Positions 1 through 9,002 of a stretch of DNA of 64,000 nucleotides are shown here, piece by piece. Location of the stretch: the NCBI GenBank assembly GCA_038087015.1, contig JASBNA010000023.1, positions 496,001 to 560,000 on the forward strand, read 5' to 3'. The notes under the pieces were generated by a model. That model made no database searches. It was not told the DNA's origin and was given only the letters and a program-made list of their open reading frames with translations. Each line of letters starts with the position of its first letter. Within the stretch, counting starts at the first letter, position 1. The translations under genes were made by a program, and so were the position numbers. This DNA is from Cerrena zonata. Its lineage: Eukaryota > Basidiomycota > Agaricomycetes > Polyporales > Cerrenaceae.

Positions 1-2721
1 TGTTTTGCCATTAACTTCCTTTTTTTGAAATTTAACTTGAGACAAATCCACCAATGGAGTCTTTCCTGAAGCATCGCTCGGAGTCAGAGATTGTGATGCA
101 TTCAAAACTTTCTTGCTGTCATTATTTTCAATATCCATTCCCTTTTCAACGCTGTTGCCAACTATCTCTTGTTGATTAGTAGCAGATGAACTGTTCTCAT
201 GAGATTTCTTTTCAGGTGTCGACAGGCTAATTAGTTCATGGTCGGCTCTGTCGCTAGACCCATTGGATGGCTTTTTGGATGGCTTTTTATCATTGGAGTC
301 GCCACTACCGGGGACTGCAATAAATCTTCTGGCTATTGGTTTGTTCAAAGTTTCTTCGGTGATCAAATTTGTGGCAGGTTTGGGTTTATCGGATGCTTGA
401 GAAACAATTGAATTCAGACCATTTAAGTTCTGTGAAGTCTTTGATATAGCTTCATTCACATTAACCGAGTAACTGATATTCCCCTCATCAGCACCAGACT
501 TGAGTTCCTGGGATTTTTCAAGGTTACTGATTTTTGAATTAGTTTGAGAAGTCAATGAAGGAGAAGGGTTTTCAGTTTGTACATTGGTAGAGTCATTTTT
601 CCTTGGTGAAGCTTGAGGGAGTTTATCTGCTACCTGAGGTATATTATTTGAGGGTATTCCATTTTCTTTCGGCTCAGTAACTTCCTTAGGGTCTCTTTGT
701 GGTCTACCGATCCTAATGCTGTTGATGAATATACGAGGTCTTTTTGGGCTCGATTGATTATTTGAATCTGTGTTTGCTTCAGGGTATTGATTTTGGGCAG
801 GGCTATCAATGTGTGATTTGGGACCTGCTTTAGGAGAGCTATCGATGTGTGATTTGGTCAGATCTGCTTTAGGAGAGCTTTGAGGAGCTGCTGTCAAAGA
901 ATTCATCATCAAGGGAGGCTGGAATTGAGTGTTTGAAGTATTTGGATCGGTATTATTTTCGTTGCCTGATTTACGTTGGGAATAGTCATCTTCTGTATCT
1001 GTATGATGACTTTTATCGATCGAATCAACAAAGAGAGAAGGAGACTTTGGAGGTCTAGATGATTGTTCGAGGTCAGTAGAGTGATTTTGTTGGATCTGTG
1101 TAGGACTTTTCTTTACTGAGTTTTGCAGATTATCATCTTCGACTGGAAGAGGATTGTTACGACCATGGGGTGATTTAGCTAAATTTGACGCTTCATTTTC
1201 GTATTTCCCAACTTTACTAAAATCTGTAGAGTCTGGTTCCTCGTCATGCAAGTTCAATTTTGTACTGTCCAATTTTTGTTCGAATTTTTTCATCTTGATA
1301 TGAAGCGAAGCCAATTTAGATTTATTTGAAATTTCATCAAAGGGAGGAGGCAATTGAGATGGTTGTAAAGGTTTGGATGGAAGCAGCAGATTATTTACGG
1401 CGGCAATTTCATTGTCGAAATCATCCTCGACGTAGTCTGATTCCGAACTTTCTTCAATTACTCTATTAGCAGGCGACTGATTTTGAGAGCCAGATGGTTT
1501 AGGACGAGATGAATAATCAGATTTTTTCGAATTTGATCTTCTGTCACTAGAAGTAGGTTGTTGATTTACCATATCGATTTCCAAAGATTTCATTATAGCA
1601 TTTGCTTTGAACGAGTCATTAGATGCATCATTTGATGTTGGATTGGACGAGTAACGCTGTCTTAATTTTGTAGGTACTCTTAGACCATTTCTGAATATTC
1701 TCACGATGTCACTTCTACTGATGGAGTCCTGGTCATCCGCTTGGTTATTTTGAATATTTTGAATATTATCAATGGTAGAAGCTTCCTCGTTGGGTAGCTC
1801 AGGTACAGGGGTTGAGTACGAACTTGAAGACGAGCTTGAAGAAGCATTCGAGGGAGCACTCAAGTTAGGTTTTGATTCTTTATCTAGTAGATCTTTCTTT
1901 TCCAATTGAGCATGGGGAGGTATATTAAGCATTCCTGAAGTTACTCTTGTAGAGTTTTGATTTGAAGGAGAAACCGGATTAGGCTTCTTAACGGGGATCG
2001 AGTGATCTTCAGGAATTTCGGGTGGTGGTAATGAAATATTACTATCATTAATATCACTATCTGGAGATACGTTTGAATCGTGACCCACATTATTCTCCTT
2101 TTCACTATCGTCTTCAATTTGTAGCTTATTTGGGTTTCTCTTTTTAGGCATATGGATTAAAGGGGTAGCGGCAGCACTTGATTCAGGAGTGGGACTATTC
2201 GAAGACTTACTTCTAACCGACCAGATCGTTCTGGACCTCTGTCTCTTAATTGGAATTTGGGGATCGGCTTTTTCGAAAAACTCTTGTGTTCTCTTTTTAG
2301 AACTTGGTTGAAAAGATGTGTTATGGGCAAGCACCGGCGCAGGGGGTAACAGCGGAGGGGTTTGGCTATGGAAAGGATTGAGTGAATGGGTCTCTTCTGA
2401 AGATATCCTTTGCCGACTAGCTGAATGCAATTCATTATTAACCAAGACTCGAAGAATATCACCCAGACTGAAAACATCAATACTAACAAAATCTGGATCA
2501 AGGTCACAATGATCATTATCCTGCAAGCCAAAAATGTCCAAGGGATCATCTTCGGGGTATAGCTTGGAGTACCGTGCACATAAAGCGTCACAGACTTCTC
2601 CAACTGTAGTTTCTGGTTCAGTTAAATGAAGAAACTTTTTAGTAACCGAAGAATCAAGTTTATCGCTTGAAACATCCAGCATATGCGCTGGAATAAGCAC
2701 CACTTGCAATTTCAATTTCAT
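1..2721 (-). CDS. NET1: Net1/Cfi1-like nucleolar protein, N-terminal part (runs off the left edge)
   Basis: An uninterrupted minus-strand reading of 907 codons runs from an ATG at 2721 to base 1 with no stop, so the C-terminus lies outside the window. The first ~100 residues form a compact domain like the N-terminus shared by Net1 and Tof2: a KLKLQVVLIP start, then KFLHLTEPETTVGEVCDAL, a KLYP motif and a CDLDPDF motif. The rest is low-complexity, rich in Ser, Asn, Pro, Lys and Glu, with basic patches such as PKKRNP and many S/T-P sites. In budding yeast Net1 is the core of the nucleolar RENT complex: it holds Cdc14 phosphatase in the nucleolus, anchors Sir2 at rDNA and stimulates RNA polymerase I. 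The many S/T-P sites fit cell-cycle phosphorylation (inference). Tof2 is the alternative; pre-duplication yeasts usually have one gene of this type. No frameshift is visible. Confidence 0.8.
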   Translation of the reverse strand, partial: MKLKLQVVLIPAHMLDVSSDKLDSSVTKKFLHLTEPETTVGEVCDALCARYSKLYPEDDPLDIFGLQDNDHCDLDPDFVSIDVFSLGDILRVLVNNELHSASRQRISSEETHSLNPFHSQTPPLLPPAPVLAHNTSFQPSSKKRTQEFFEKADPQIPIKRQRSRTIWSVRSKSSNSPTPESSAAATPLIHMPKKRNPNKLQIEDDSEKENNVGHDSNVSPDSDINDSNISLPPPEIPEDHSIPVKKPNPVSPSNQNSTRVTSGMLNIPPHAQLEKKDLLDKESKPNLSAPSNASSSSSSSSYSTPVPELPNEEASTIDNIQNIQNNQADDQDSISRSDIVRIFRNGLRVPTKLRQRYSSNPTSNDASNDSFKANAIMKSLEIDMVNQQPTSSDRRSNSKKSDYSSRPKPSGSQNQSPANRVIEESSESDYVEDDFDNEIAAVNNLLLPSKPLQPSQLPPPFDEISNKSKLASLHIKMKKFEQKLDSTKLNLHDEEPDSTDFSKVGKYENEASNLAKSPHGRNNPLPVEDDNLQNSVKKSPTQIQQNHSTDLEQSSRPPKSPSLFVDSIDKSHHTDTEDDYSQRKSGNENNTDPNTSNTQFQPPLMMNSLTAAPQSSPKADLTKSHIDSSPKAGPKSHIDSPAQNQYPEANTDSNNQSSPKRPRIFINSIRIGRPQRDPKEVTEPKENGIPSNNIPQVADKLPQASPRKNDSTNVQTENPSPSLTSQTNSKISNLEKSQELKSGADEGNISYSVNVNEAISKTSQNLNGLNSIVSQASDKPKPATNLITEETLNKPIARRFIAVPGSGDSNDKKPSKKPSNGSSDRADHELISLSTPEKKSHENSSSATNQQEIVGNSVEKGMDIENNDSKKVLNASQSLTPSDASGKTPLVDLSQVKFQKKEVNGKT

Positions 2722-2990
2722 GATACTTTCTTTCTCAGCTTCCGATTCAATGAGTCCTCGAACCCTTGGTCAACCAACAAATGTAGAGTTACTGCTGTGA
2801 TGAGTTGATGGGTTTTCCTATTTTTTACGCAGAGCTTCTCATATCATTTTTTCTTCCTCAAAAAAATTGTGTGCATCTCTTCAGATTTTTCACTTTACGT
2901 CCCATTCTTTTAGACATAGGCTACGGTTCCCAGAAGACTACAGTTACTATTACAGGGTGGTCGAGTAGATTCGTAAACACAACTAAACTA

Positions 2991-4349
2991 TCAAGTGGGG
3001 AAGGATTTTTGTAGAAACAGGTCATTGGCCAATATTTCATTGGCTTCTTTGACCAAATGAGATCTGTCAAGGACGTCCTTCAGTTCCAATTTAGCTTGTC
3101 GATCATAGGAGGTGGGCCAAGAAGGAACCCAGGTGACAATTTCACCATCCATGGTACCACAGAAGTAAGTACCGGAGGAAGGACCAGCGTAGCACATTGA
3201 AGAAGTACGACCGTGATTTTTGCTACCCCGTCTGCTCAATCGACTTAGCAATTTACCATCGATGGTTCTATAGACAAAGACATCATCGTTATCACTAGGG
3301 AAAAGAAGGTATTGTAGTTCCAGTTCCAGCTTCGAGCTTAGCAAGATTGGAATTGTTTGCGGGTACTTATTTCTTGTTAAGGGACCAAAATTAATTAAAC
3401 GATTAATCGGAGGAGCTAAGGACGAAGCAACATCCCAGCAGCGGACTTTATCATCGTTCCCGGCAGTGAAAAGAGTGGTTCCGGACTCGTCCCATACCAA
3501 GCCATTGACGGGGCCCAGGTGGGCTTTCACCGAAGCTTTGGTAAGATTATGAGAATCATGTTGAGTCAGAGAACTGGTCTTCAACATATCCAAACGACAT
3601 AAGCAATTATTGCTTCTTCTAATATCCCACACCTTGACTTCCCCATCAAACCCACCAGAAGCAAAGAGAAACGGGTTGGTCGGATGCCACTTGACTTCAA
3701 GGGTCTTGCCCTTATGGCCACTCAAGGTATGGGCGCTGGAACCAGCCCTAATATCTAATAGTCTGATAAAAGGTTGATCGCTAGCAACCGCAATGAGCGC
3801 ACTAGCGGTCATTTCATTTGGCTGGTGGCCCCTGATATCAATCAGATACACCCGATTGGCAATGTCAAACTCGTGAACCGGGGCCATTTCTTGAGTATCC
3901 CATATTTTAACCGTGTGGTCAAACGAAGCAGAAACAAAAATCCCGGTATCAAACGGCCACCACATGATCGAGCTGATTCCAAAAGTATGTGCGGTCTTAC
4001 GAGGAACAGTGGCGATATTCGTGAAAACTTGTCTTGGATTGTCATAATCGTAATCTTCATATTGTCTTCGGTATCGCCAATCAGGGTCTTCATCATCACC
4101 TTTGACTTCTTCTTGGGCTTTCAAATCCCACAACTTGATCGACAGATCCGCACACCCACTCAACAAGTACTGGTATTCCATACTTTCCAATGATAAGCTA
4201 TTCACCGCTGCATTATGATGACAATTTACTGGGAATACGTCTCGAAGTGCCGTTTGCGCTAGCATCGAGTAGTACAGCTCGGTGATGGTGTTGACAAACT
4301 CCAATGGGCTGATCTTCAGACTAAGCCTTTCCCTTAGAAGCAGCTGCAT
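2991..4349 (-). CDS. RAD28: Rad28/CSA-type WD40 repeat protein
   Basis: 452 residues from an ATG at 4349. An N-terminal stretch (MQLLLRERLSLKISPLEF) precedes a WD40 propeller with recognisable repeats ending near residues 66-76 (SIKLWDL), 139-151 (DHTVKIWD), 190-201 (FIRLLDIR), 230-244 (GEVKVWDIR) and 294-308 (DKVRCWDV). The order and the N-terminal motif match Rad28, the yeast orthologue of Cockayne syndrome protein CSA/ERCC8. CSA is the substrate receptor of a CUL4-DDB1 ubiquitin ligase in transcription-coupled repair; the yeast protein has a milder role. It lies tandem to NET1 and divergent from SES1, sharing a ~250-bp promoter with it. Other WD40 proteins are possible but fit less well. 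Confidence 0.8.
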   Translation of the reverse strand: MQLLLRERLSLKISPLEFVNTITELYYSMLAQTALRDVFPVNCHHNAAVNSLSLESMEYQYLLSGCADLSIKLWDLKAQEEVKGDDEDPDWRYRRQYEDYDYDNPRQVFTNIATVPRKTAHTFGISSIMWWPFDTGIFVSASFDHTVKIWDTQEMAPVHEFDIANRVYLIDIRGHQPNEMTASALIAVASDQPFIRLLDIRAGSSAHTLSGHKGKTLEVKWHPTNPFLFASGGFDGEVKVWDIRRSNNCLCRLDMLKTSSLTQHDSHNLTKASVKAHLGPVNGLVWDESGTTLFTAGNDDKVRCWDVASSLAPPINRLINFGPLTRNKYPQTIPILLSSKLELELQYLLFPSDNDDVFVYRTIDGKLLSRLSRRGSKNHGRTSSMCYAGPSSGTYFCGTMDGEIVTWVPSWPTSYDRQAKLELKDVLDRSHLVKEANEILANDLFLQKSFPT

Positions 4350-4600
4350 CTCATTTCTAATCGTTCAATGGGGTACAAGATGTCCATGGAGTTTTAGTTT
4401 CTTTATGAGTTTATATCTTTTCAGACGTGTGAGGTACGGATGTGAATCTAACGTCGTGTCTTTAACGATGAAAATTGGAAAAAAAATCAGCTTTTTTTTC
4501 TTTTCGTTCTTACGAACACCGTTTCTTGAGTTATAAAGTACTTTAGTTCTTATAAAGTTGTTATAAAGTTATTATAAAGTTCAGGTAAAGCTAAGGTAAA
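4350..4600. promoter_or_regulatory. Divergent RAD28/SES1 promoter with TTATAAAGTT repeats
   Basis: This spacer carries T-rich tracts near 4480-4505 and four copies of TTATAAAGT(T) at 4531, 4550, 4561 and 4572, just upstream of the SES1 ATG. They are TATA-like and may mark the SES1 core promoter; that role is inferred from position only. Confidence 0.4.
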
Positions 4601-5980
4601 ATGTTGGACATTAACGCATTTCTTGTTGAAAAGGGAGGAGAGCCAGATAAGATCAAGGCCTCTCAAAAGAAGAGAGGAGATTCCGTTGAATTGGTTGACG
4701 AAATCATTGCTGATTATAAGAATTGGACTAAGATTAGATTTGATTTGGATGCGTTGAATAAGAAAACCAATGCCTTACAAAAAGAGATTGGTAAAAAATT
4801 CAAGGCCAAGGAAAGTGCCGACGAGTTATTAAAGGAAAAAGACGAATTAGTTGCCCAAAAGAAGGAATTAACTGAACGTGAAACCAAGGCCGATGCTGGA
4901 TTACGTTATAAAGTTAATCAAGTTGGTAACATTGTTCACGAATCGGTTGTTGATTCGCAAGATGAAGATAACAATGAATTGGTTCGTGTTTGGAAACCAG
5001 AAGGTGCTGAAGAAGTTGGACCAATTGCTTCAGCCACCGGAGCTGCAGCCAAATTATCTCATCATGAAATTTTATTGAGAATAGATGGATACGATCCAGA
5101 AAGAGGTAGTAGAATTGTTGGCCACCGTGGATACTTCTTAAGAAACTGGGGGGTTTTCTTGAATCAAGCATTAATTAATTATGGATTAAGTTTCTTAGCT
5201 AAAAATGATTATACTCCATTACAAGCACCAGTGATGATGAACAAAGATATCATGGCCAAGACTGCACAATTATCTCAATTCGATGAAGAGCTTTATAAAG
5301 TTATCGATGGAGAAGACGAAAAATACTTGATTGCCACTTCTGAACAACCAATCAGTGCTTATCATGCTGGAGAATGGTTTGAATCACCACAAGAACAATT
5401 ACCAGTTAGATACGCAGGATACTCTTCCTGTTTCAGAAGAGAAGCAGGATCCCACGGTAAAGATGCCTGGGGGATTTTCAGAGTTCATGCTTTTGAAAAA
5501 ATCGAACAATTTGTTTTATGTGAACCAGAAAAATCCTGGTCAGAATTCGATAGAATGATTGGATTATCCGAAGAATTTTATAAATCCTTAGGATTACCAT
5601 ACCGTGTTGTTGGTATTGTCAGTGGAGAATTAAACAACGCTGCTGCTAAAAAATACGATTTAGAAGCATGGTTCCCATACCAAAAAGAATATAAGGAATT
5701 AGTTTCATGTTCAAATTGTACCGACTACCAATCCCGTAATTTAGAAATCAGATGTGGTATCAAACAACAAAACCAATTGGATAAAAAATACGTCCATTGT
5801 CTTAACTCTACATTATCAGCCACTCAAAGAGCTTTATGTTGTATTTTGGAAAATTACCAAACTGAAGATGGTTTGGTTGTTCCTGAAGTTTTGAGAAAAT
5901 ACATTCCTGGGGAACCAGAATTTTTACCTTTTGTTAAAGAATTACCAAAGAATTCTACTTCTAATAAAAAGAAGAATTAA
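4601..5980 (+). CDS. SES1: Cytosolic seryl-tRNA synthetase
   Basis: 459 residues, the usual length for yeast cytosolic SerRS. An N-terminal coiled-coil tRNA-binding arm (about residues 30-105, rich in Lys and Glu) is followed by the class II core: the TSEQP motif at 246-250, motif 2 beginning FRRE at 278-281, and motif 3 around 408-420 (TQRALCCILENYQ). A Lys-rich tail ends the protein. The enzyme charges tRNA-Ser with serine in the cytosol; in CTG-clade yeasts it also charges the unusual tRNA-Ser(CAG). Reading the whole frame I find no CTG codon and strongly biased A/T-ending codons, as expected of a highly expressed gene in such a yeast. The frame is intact. Confidence 0.97.
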   Translation: MLDINAFLVEKGGEPDKIKASQKKRGDSVELVDEIIADYKNWTKIRFDLDALNKKTNALQKEIGKKFKAKESADELLKEKDELVAQKKELTERETKADAGLRYKVNQVGNIVHESVVDSQDEDNNELVRVWKPEGAEEVGPIASATGAAAKLSHHEILLRIDGYDPERGSRIVGHRGYFLRNWGVFLNQALINYGLSFLAKNDYTPLQAPVMMNKDIMAKTAQLSQFDEELYKVIDGEDEKYLIATSEQPISAYHAGEWFESPQEQLPVRYAGYSSCFRREAGSHGKDAWGIFRVHAFEKIEQFVLCEPEKSWSEFDRMIGLSEEFYKSLGLPYRVVGIVSGELNNAAAKKYDLEAWFPYQKEYKELVSCSNCTDYQSRNLEIRCGIKQQNQLDKKYVHCLNSTLSATQRALCCILENYQTEDGLVVPEVLRKYIPGEPEFLPFVKELPKNSTSNKKKN

Positions 5981-6183
5981 TATTAATAGAGTATATATCA
6001 CTAAATAAATAAAGTTTCTATTCAATCTTTTTCTGTAAGTCGTTTATATTGTTCACATGAATCATTTTTTTTTCTCTTCACAGCCCAAAAGTTAAACTTA
6101 TATATACATCTTATTTCGTAACAATATACATACAAAGAACAAATAACAGAACAAATAATACCAAAGAATACAAGGAAAGAGGT

Positions 6184-6477
6184 ATGAAACAAAACGAATT
6201 ACCAGATTATACTCCAGAGCAAGCTCCTCCGTCGTATACCCCTACCGCAGCCCCCGAATTTCGAAGAAGTTCGGACTCAATTTCGCTACAAGAACTGGAG
6301 ATATCCCAAGTGGAACACCCTGGTAGTGAATGTGGACAGTGTTGGCATGATTGTTTTAGATGCTTCAGCTGTTGCTCCGGAACCCCTAATGCCACCTACA
6401 CTGACAAGACCGAAGTTGGCTTATTCGGAGGTCTCTTGGGAGCTGCTGGTGGAGCCGCCGCCTGTTCGGTAAGCTAA
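6184..6477 (+). CDS. Small Cys-rich protein with PPSY motif, unknown function
   Basis: 97 residues from the first ATG of a transcript that would follow a TATA-like element near 6100 (TTATATATAC). Three parts are visible: a Pro/Tyr-rich start with two YTP motifs and a PPSY sequence that could bind WW-domain ligases; a central cluster of seven Cys between about residues 50 and 65 (CGQCWHDCFRCFSCC), a plausible palmitoylation site; and a Gly/Ala-rich hydrophobic tail (GLFGGLLGAAGGAAA). This suggests a small membrane-associated protein, perhaps an Rsp5 client. I do not recognise a family; it is not a standard CYSTM protein because the Cys block is internal. It could be a chance ORF, but composition and upstream sequence favour a real gene. 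Confidence 0.5.
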   Translation: MKQNELPDYTPEQAPPSYTPTAAPEFRRSSDSISLQELEISQVEHPGSECGQCWHDCFRCFSCCSGTPNATYTDKTEVGLFGGLLGAAGGAAACSVS

Positions 6478-7283
6478 TCCACGAAGCGGAATTTCGCTAA
6501 GCGTAGCATCAGCATACAGATATAGGTTTACTATATTAACCATAACCATATTAACTATAGTATCAACTATAGTAACTATATCAACTATAGACTCGTATAG
6601 GTTCCTATAACTTCCAAATTCGCATGGATTATATTGACTGCTATAGGATCACTATATTCACTCATATATTATATATCTATATATCTACACGAATATATTC
6701 TTTTTTGCAAATAGCGGAATTGTAGGGTTGCAAAAAGCTAAAATAGCCAGGAAAGGCTGTCAACTTGGGAGCAAACCAGAGGAAGCTCCGGTAGCACCCC
6801 GAGTTTTCCATCGAACCTTCCACCCAGAGTTCCACCCCGAGTTTCCAGCCAGAGTACTGCTCAACACGTAGTTTGACGTTGCATTGGCATGCCAGGGAAG
6901 AGAACTGCCAATGAAGACGGCCAACCAAGCCAACGGGCTTACGACCGAAGAGCATCAACAAATAAACATTCGGTTTGTTTTCATTGCTCGGTTCTAAGCC
7001 AGCTTCCATGCGTCATTTCGTGAAAATTGCAACTGAAATTTTCAACTACTTTGACAAGAGTCTTTAGTTACAATGGGGGTTGGGAAGAATGGGAGAAGAA
7101 AAGAGCCATGCAGGAATCTTAACCTCCAAAATGTAATTGAGAGATGGTGTTAGTGCTGCAATTGCTTTAAAAACTGTGGAATGGGGAATTTTCCATCGGA
7201 AGGGTATAAATTGGGGATGAATTCCCTGCTAGTTGGAATATTTCATTCATCATTAATCAATTATCAATCAATTATCAATTAAC
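6478..7283. other. Intergenic region: A/T-rich CTATAG-type repeats and the SDR promoter
   Basis: Bases 6530-6690 hold loosely repeated ACTATAGT / TATCAACTATAG elements. Bases 6780-6860 hold repeated CCCCGAGTT / CCAGAGTT elements. A 110-codon minus-strand ORF across 6677-7009 has no recognisable domain and I treat it as chance. A TATA box (TATAAA, 7205-7210) lies 74-79 bp before the downstream ATG, followed by ATCAATT repeats in the probable 5' leader. Confidence 0.5.
7205..7210 (+). promoter_or_regulatory. TATA box of the short-chain dehydrogenase gene
   Basis: TATAAA about 75 bp upstream of the ATG at 7284, the usual spacing for a strongly regulated yeast gene. Confidence 0.5.
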
Positions 7284-8048
7284 ATGTCATTTTACTCTAA
7301 AGAACACGAAATCAAAGGTAAAACCGCTTTAATCACTGGTGGTAACAAAAACTTGGGTGCTGCTACTGCTAAAGAATTGGCACGTTTGGGTGCAAACTTG
7401 TTTATTCACTACAACTCTCCTGATGCTGATTTGGATAAACTTGTGAAGGAATTGAGCCAACACGGGGTCAAGGTTGAAACTTACCAGGCCAAATTATCCG
7501 GGGCCAAAGATTTGACCAAGTTGTTTGATGCTGCCAAATCCAAATTCCCTAGTGGTATTGATATTGCTATCAATAACGTTGGTAGAGTTTTGAAGAAGCC
7601 ATTGGTTGAAACCACCGAAGAAGAATTTGACGGGATGGACGAAACCAATAACAAGATTGCCTTTTTCTTTATCAAGGAAGCCAGTCTCAAATTGAACCAA
7701 AACGGTCGTATTGTTTCTTTGGTTACTTCGTTATTGGCTGCTTACACTCCATTTTACTCTACCTACCAAGGGAACAAGTCTCCAGTTGAGTACTACACCA
7801 AGAGTGCTTCCAAAGAGTTACACGACCGTGGTATCACTGTCAACTCTGTTGCTCCTGGTCCAATGGATACTCCATTTTTGTACGGACAAGAAACTGATGG
7901 CGATATTCAATTTTACAAGTCTGTTGGTTTACACAACAGATTGACCAAGATTGAAGATATTGTTCCAATCATCAGATTTTTAGTTACCGAAGGGGGTTGG
8001 ATCACCGGTCAAACCATTTACGCTTCTGGTGGGTTCACTGCTCACTAA
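7284..8048 (+). CDS. Short-chain dehydrogenase/reductase (classical SDR)
   Basis: 254 residues, a typical single-domain classical SDR. The nucleotide-binding motif TGGNKNLG is at residues 18-25, the NNVG variant of the NNAG motif at 97-100, a catalytic Ser near 149, and the active-site Tyr161 and Lys165 in YQGNK. The PG motif (VAPGPMDTPF) and the C-terminal GQTIYASGG are also family hallmarks. It should be a cytosolic NAD(P)H-dependent oxidoreductase. The substrate cannot be read from sequence: 3-oxoacyl or quinone reductases, sugar-alcohol dehydrogenases and stress-induced SDRs are all possible. A TATA box and a leader free of upstream ATGs suggest regulated, possibly strong expression. Confidence 0.9.
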   Translation: MSFYSKEHEIKGKTALITGGNKNLGAATAKELARLGANLFIHYNSPDADLDKLVKELSQHGVKVETYQAKLSGAKDLTKLFDAAKSKFPSGIDIAINNVGRVLKKPLVETTEEEFDGMDETNNKIAFFFIKEASLKLNQNGRIVSLVTSLLAAYTPFYSTYQGNKSPVEYYTKSASKELHDRGITVNSVAPGPMDTPFLYGQETDGDIQFYKSVGLHNRLTKIEDIVPIIRFLVTEGGWITGQTIYASGGFTAH

Positions 8049-8120
8049 TCTCTGTCTATGTCTATGTTTTATGTTTGAATATACATTAAGTTTTATTAAG
8101 TAAATCATAATTTTGTATTA

Positions 8121-8281
8121 AGTAATCACTATATTAATTAAGTAATCACTATATTAATTAAGTAAATCACAATTTTGTATTAAAGTAGGAATCACAATTT
8201 TGTATTAAAGTAGGAATCACAATTTTGTATTAAAGTAGGAATCACAATTTTGTATTAAAGTAGAAATCACAATTTTATAAG
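8121..8281. repeat. Two adjacent tandem repeats between convergent genes
   Basis: Two copies of a 20-bp unit (AGTAATCACTATATTAATTA) at 8121-8160 are followed by four copies of a 25-bp unit beginning AATCACAATTTTG at 8165, 8190, 8215 and 8240, plus a partial fifth copy. The copies are nearly identical, so the array is young. It sits in the shared 3' region of the SDR and CYSTM genes; the whole gene-free stretch is 8049-8409. Confidence 0.9.
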
Positions 8282-8409
8282 ATTAAACAAAGAAGAAAGT
8301 CAATAAGTTTATACGTCAAGTGTGCCCGTGATCAACCAAGAATTGAACAAGACTTTATATCTATATGCAATTGACAAGAAGTAAATAAATTAATGGAATA
8401 ATACATTTA

Positions 8410-9002
8410 TTACATGGCATCACAGCACATACCAAGGCATTCTTCAGCACAGCAACAACAGAGAATGGCTGCACAACATCCACAGAAAGATGAACAGCAT
8501 CCTCCTCCGTTATTTTGTTGTGGTTGCTGGACGTACATTGGCTGTTGTTGTTGGTAGTATCCTTGTGGAGGCCCTTGTTGGTAGTATCCTTGTTGTGGAG
8601 GTGGTCCTTGTTGGTAGTAAGACTAGACAAACCGTTAGTATTGCACTTTTGACAGCGTGCCGGTCCCGCGACCGAGGGCGCGCCCGGCCGCCGCCCACCC
8701 CCGTATCAATTTACCACAATCGGCAATTTCAGAGTATAAACAGGTCGTGTTCCCGTCATTTCATTCACCGACTAATTGAAGAAGCCAGGGAGAATCAAGA
8801 TGGTCAGAATGGTCAGATAATAGGAAGTGATCAGACTGATCAGGGAATAGGAAGTAATCAGAATGGTCAGGATGATAGGAAAGTGGTCAGATGATCAGGG
8901 AATTATCGGAGGAATAAGGAGGTCAAGAGACGAAACGAGGAGCTCAATGAAAAATTTGAAAATCAAATCAACGGGAGGACGGACGTAATTCAAACATACC
9001 AT
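8410..9002 (-). CDS. CYSTM-type Cys-rich membrane protein, spliced (exons 9000-9002 and 8410-8622)
   Basis: Exon 2 (8622 down to 8410) encodes a Gln/Tyr/Pro/Gly-rich stretch (YYQQGPP repeats) ending in a Cys-rich membrane module (GGGCCSSFCGCCAAILCCCC, then AEECLGMCCDAM and stop), the CYSTM signature. It has no ATG of its own. Upstream is a consensus branch point TACTAAC (8640-8634) and acceptor CTAG ending at 8623. A donor GTATGT lies at 8999-8994, directly after an ATG at 9002-9000. Splicing joins ATG to TCT TAC TAC, giving a 71-residue protein starting MSYYQQG, as is typical of this family. The intron is 377 nt. CYSTM proteins are small tail-anchored plasma-membrane proteins linked to stress and metal resistance in eukaryotes. 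The intron carries an odd GC-rich block. Confidence 0.8.
8651..8704. other. GC-rich block inside the CYSTM intron
   Basis: About 54 bp made almost wholly of C and G, with the palindromic core GGGCGCGCCC and CCGGCCG, between A/T-rich flanks. It lies ~10 bp beyond the branch point, inside the intron. Confidence 0.8.
8800..8900. repeat. Degenerate GGTCAG / TGATCAG repeats in the CYSTM intron
   Basis: GGTCAGA, TGATCAG and ATAGGAAGT elements alternate several times on the + strand within ~100 bp. This is an imperfect repeat inside the intron. Confidence 0.6.

Noticed and set aside
2157..2603. 148-codon minus-strand ORF inside the NET1 N-terminus
   Set aside because: It is in another frame, starts from TTG, and overlaps the long conserved NET1 reading, which explains the region better.
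6677..7009. 110-codon minus-strand ORF upstream of the SDR gene
   Set aside because: It has no recognisable domain, lies over short DNA repeats and sits in a promoter region.
8490..8894. 134-codon + strand ORF over the CYSTM gene
   Set aside because: It is antisense to the spliced CYSTM gene, starts from TTG, GTG or CTG only if needed, and its Arg/Asp-rich end is just the intron repeats.
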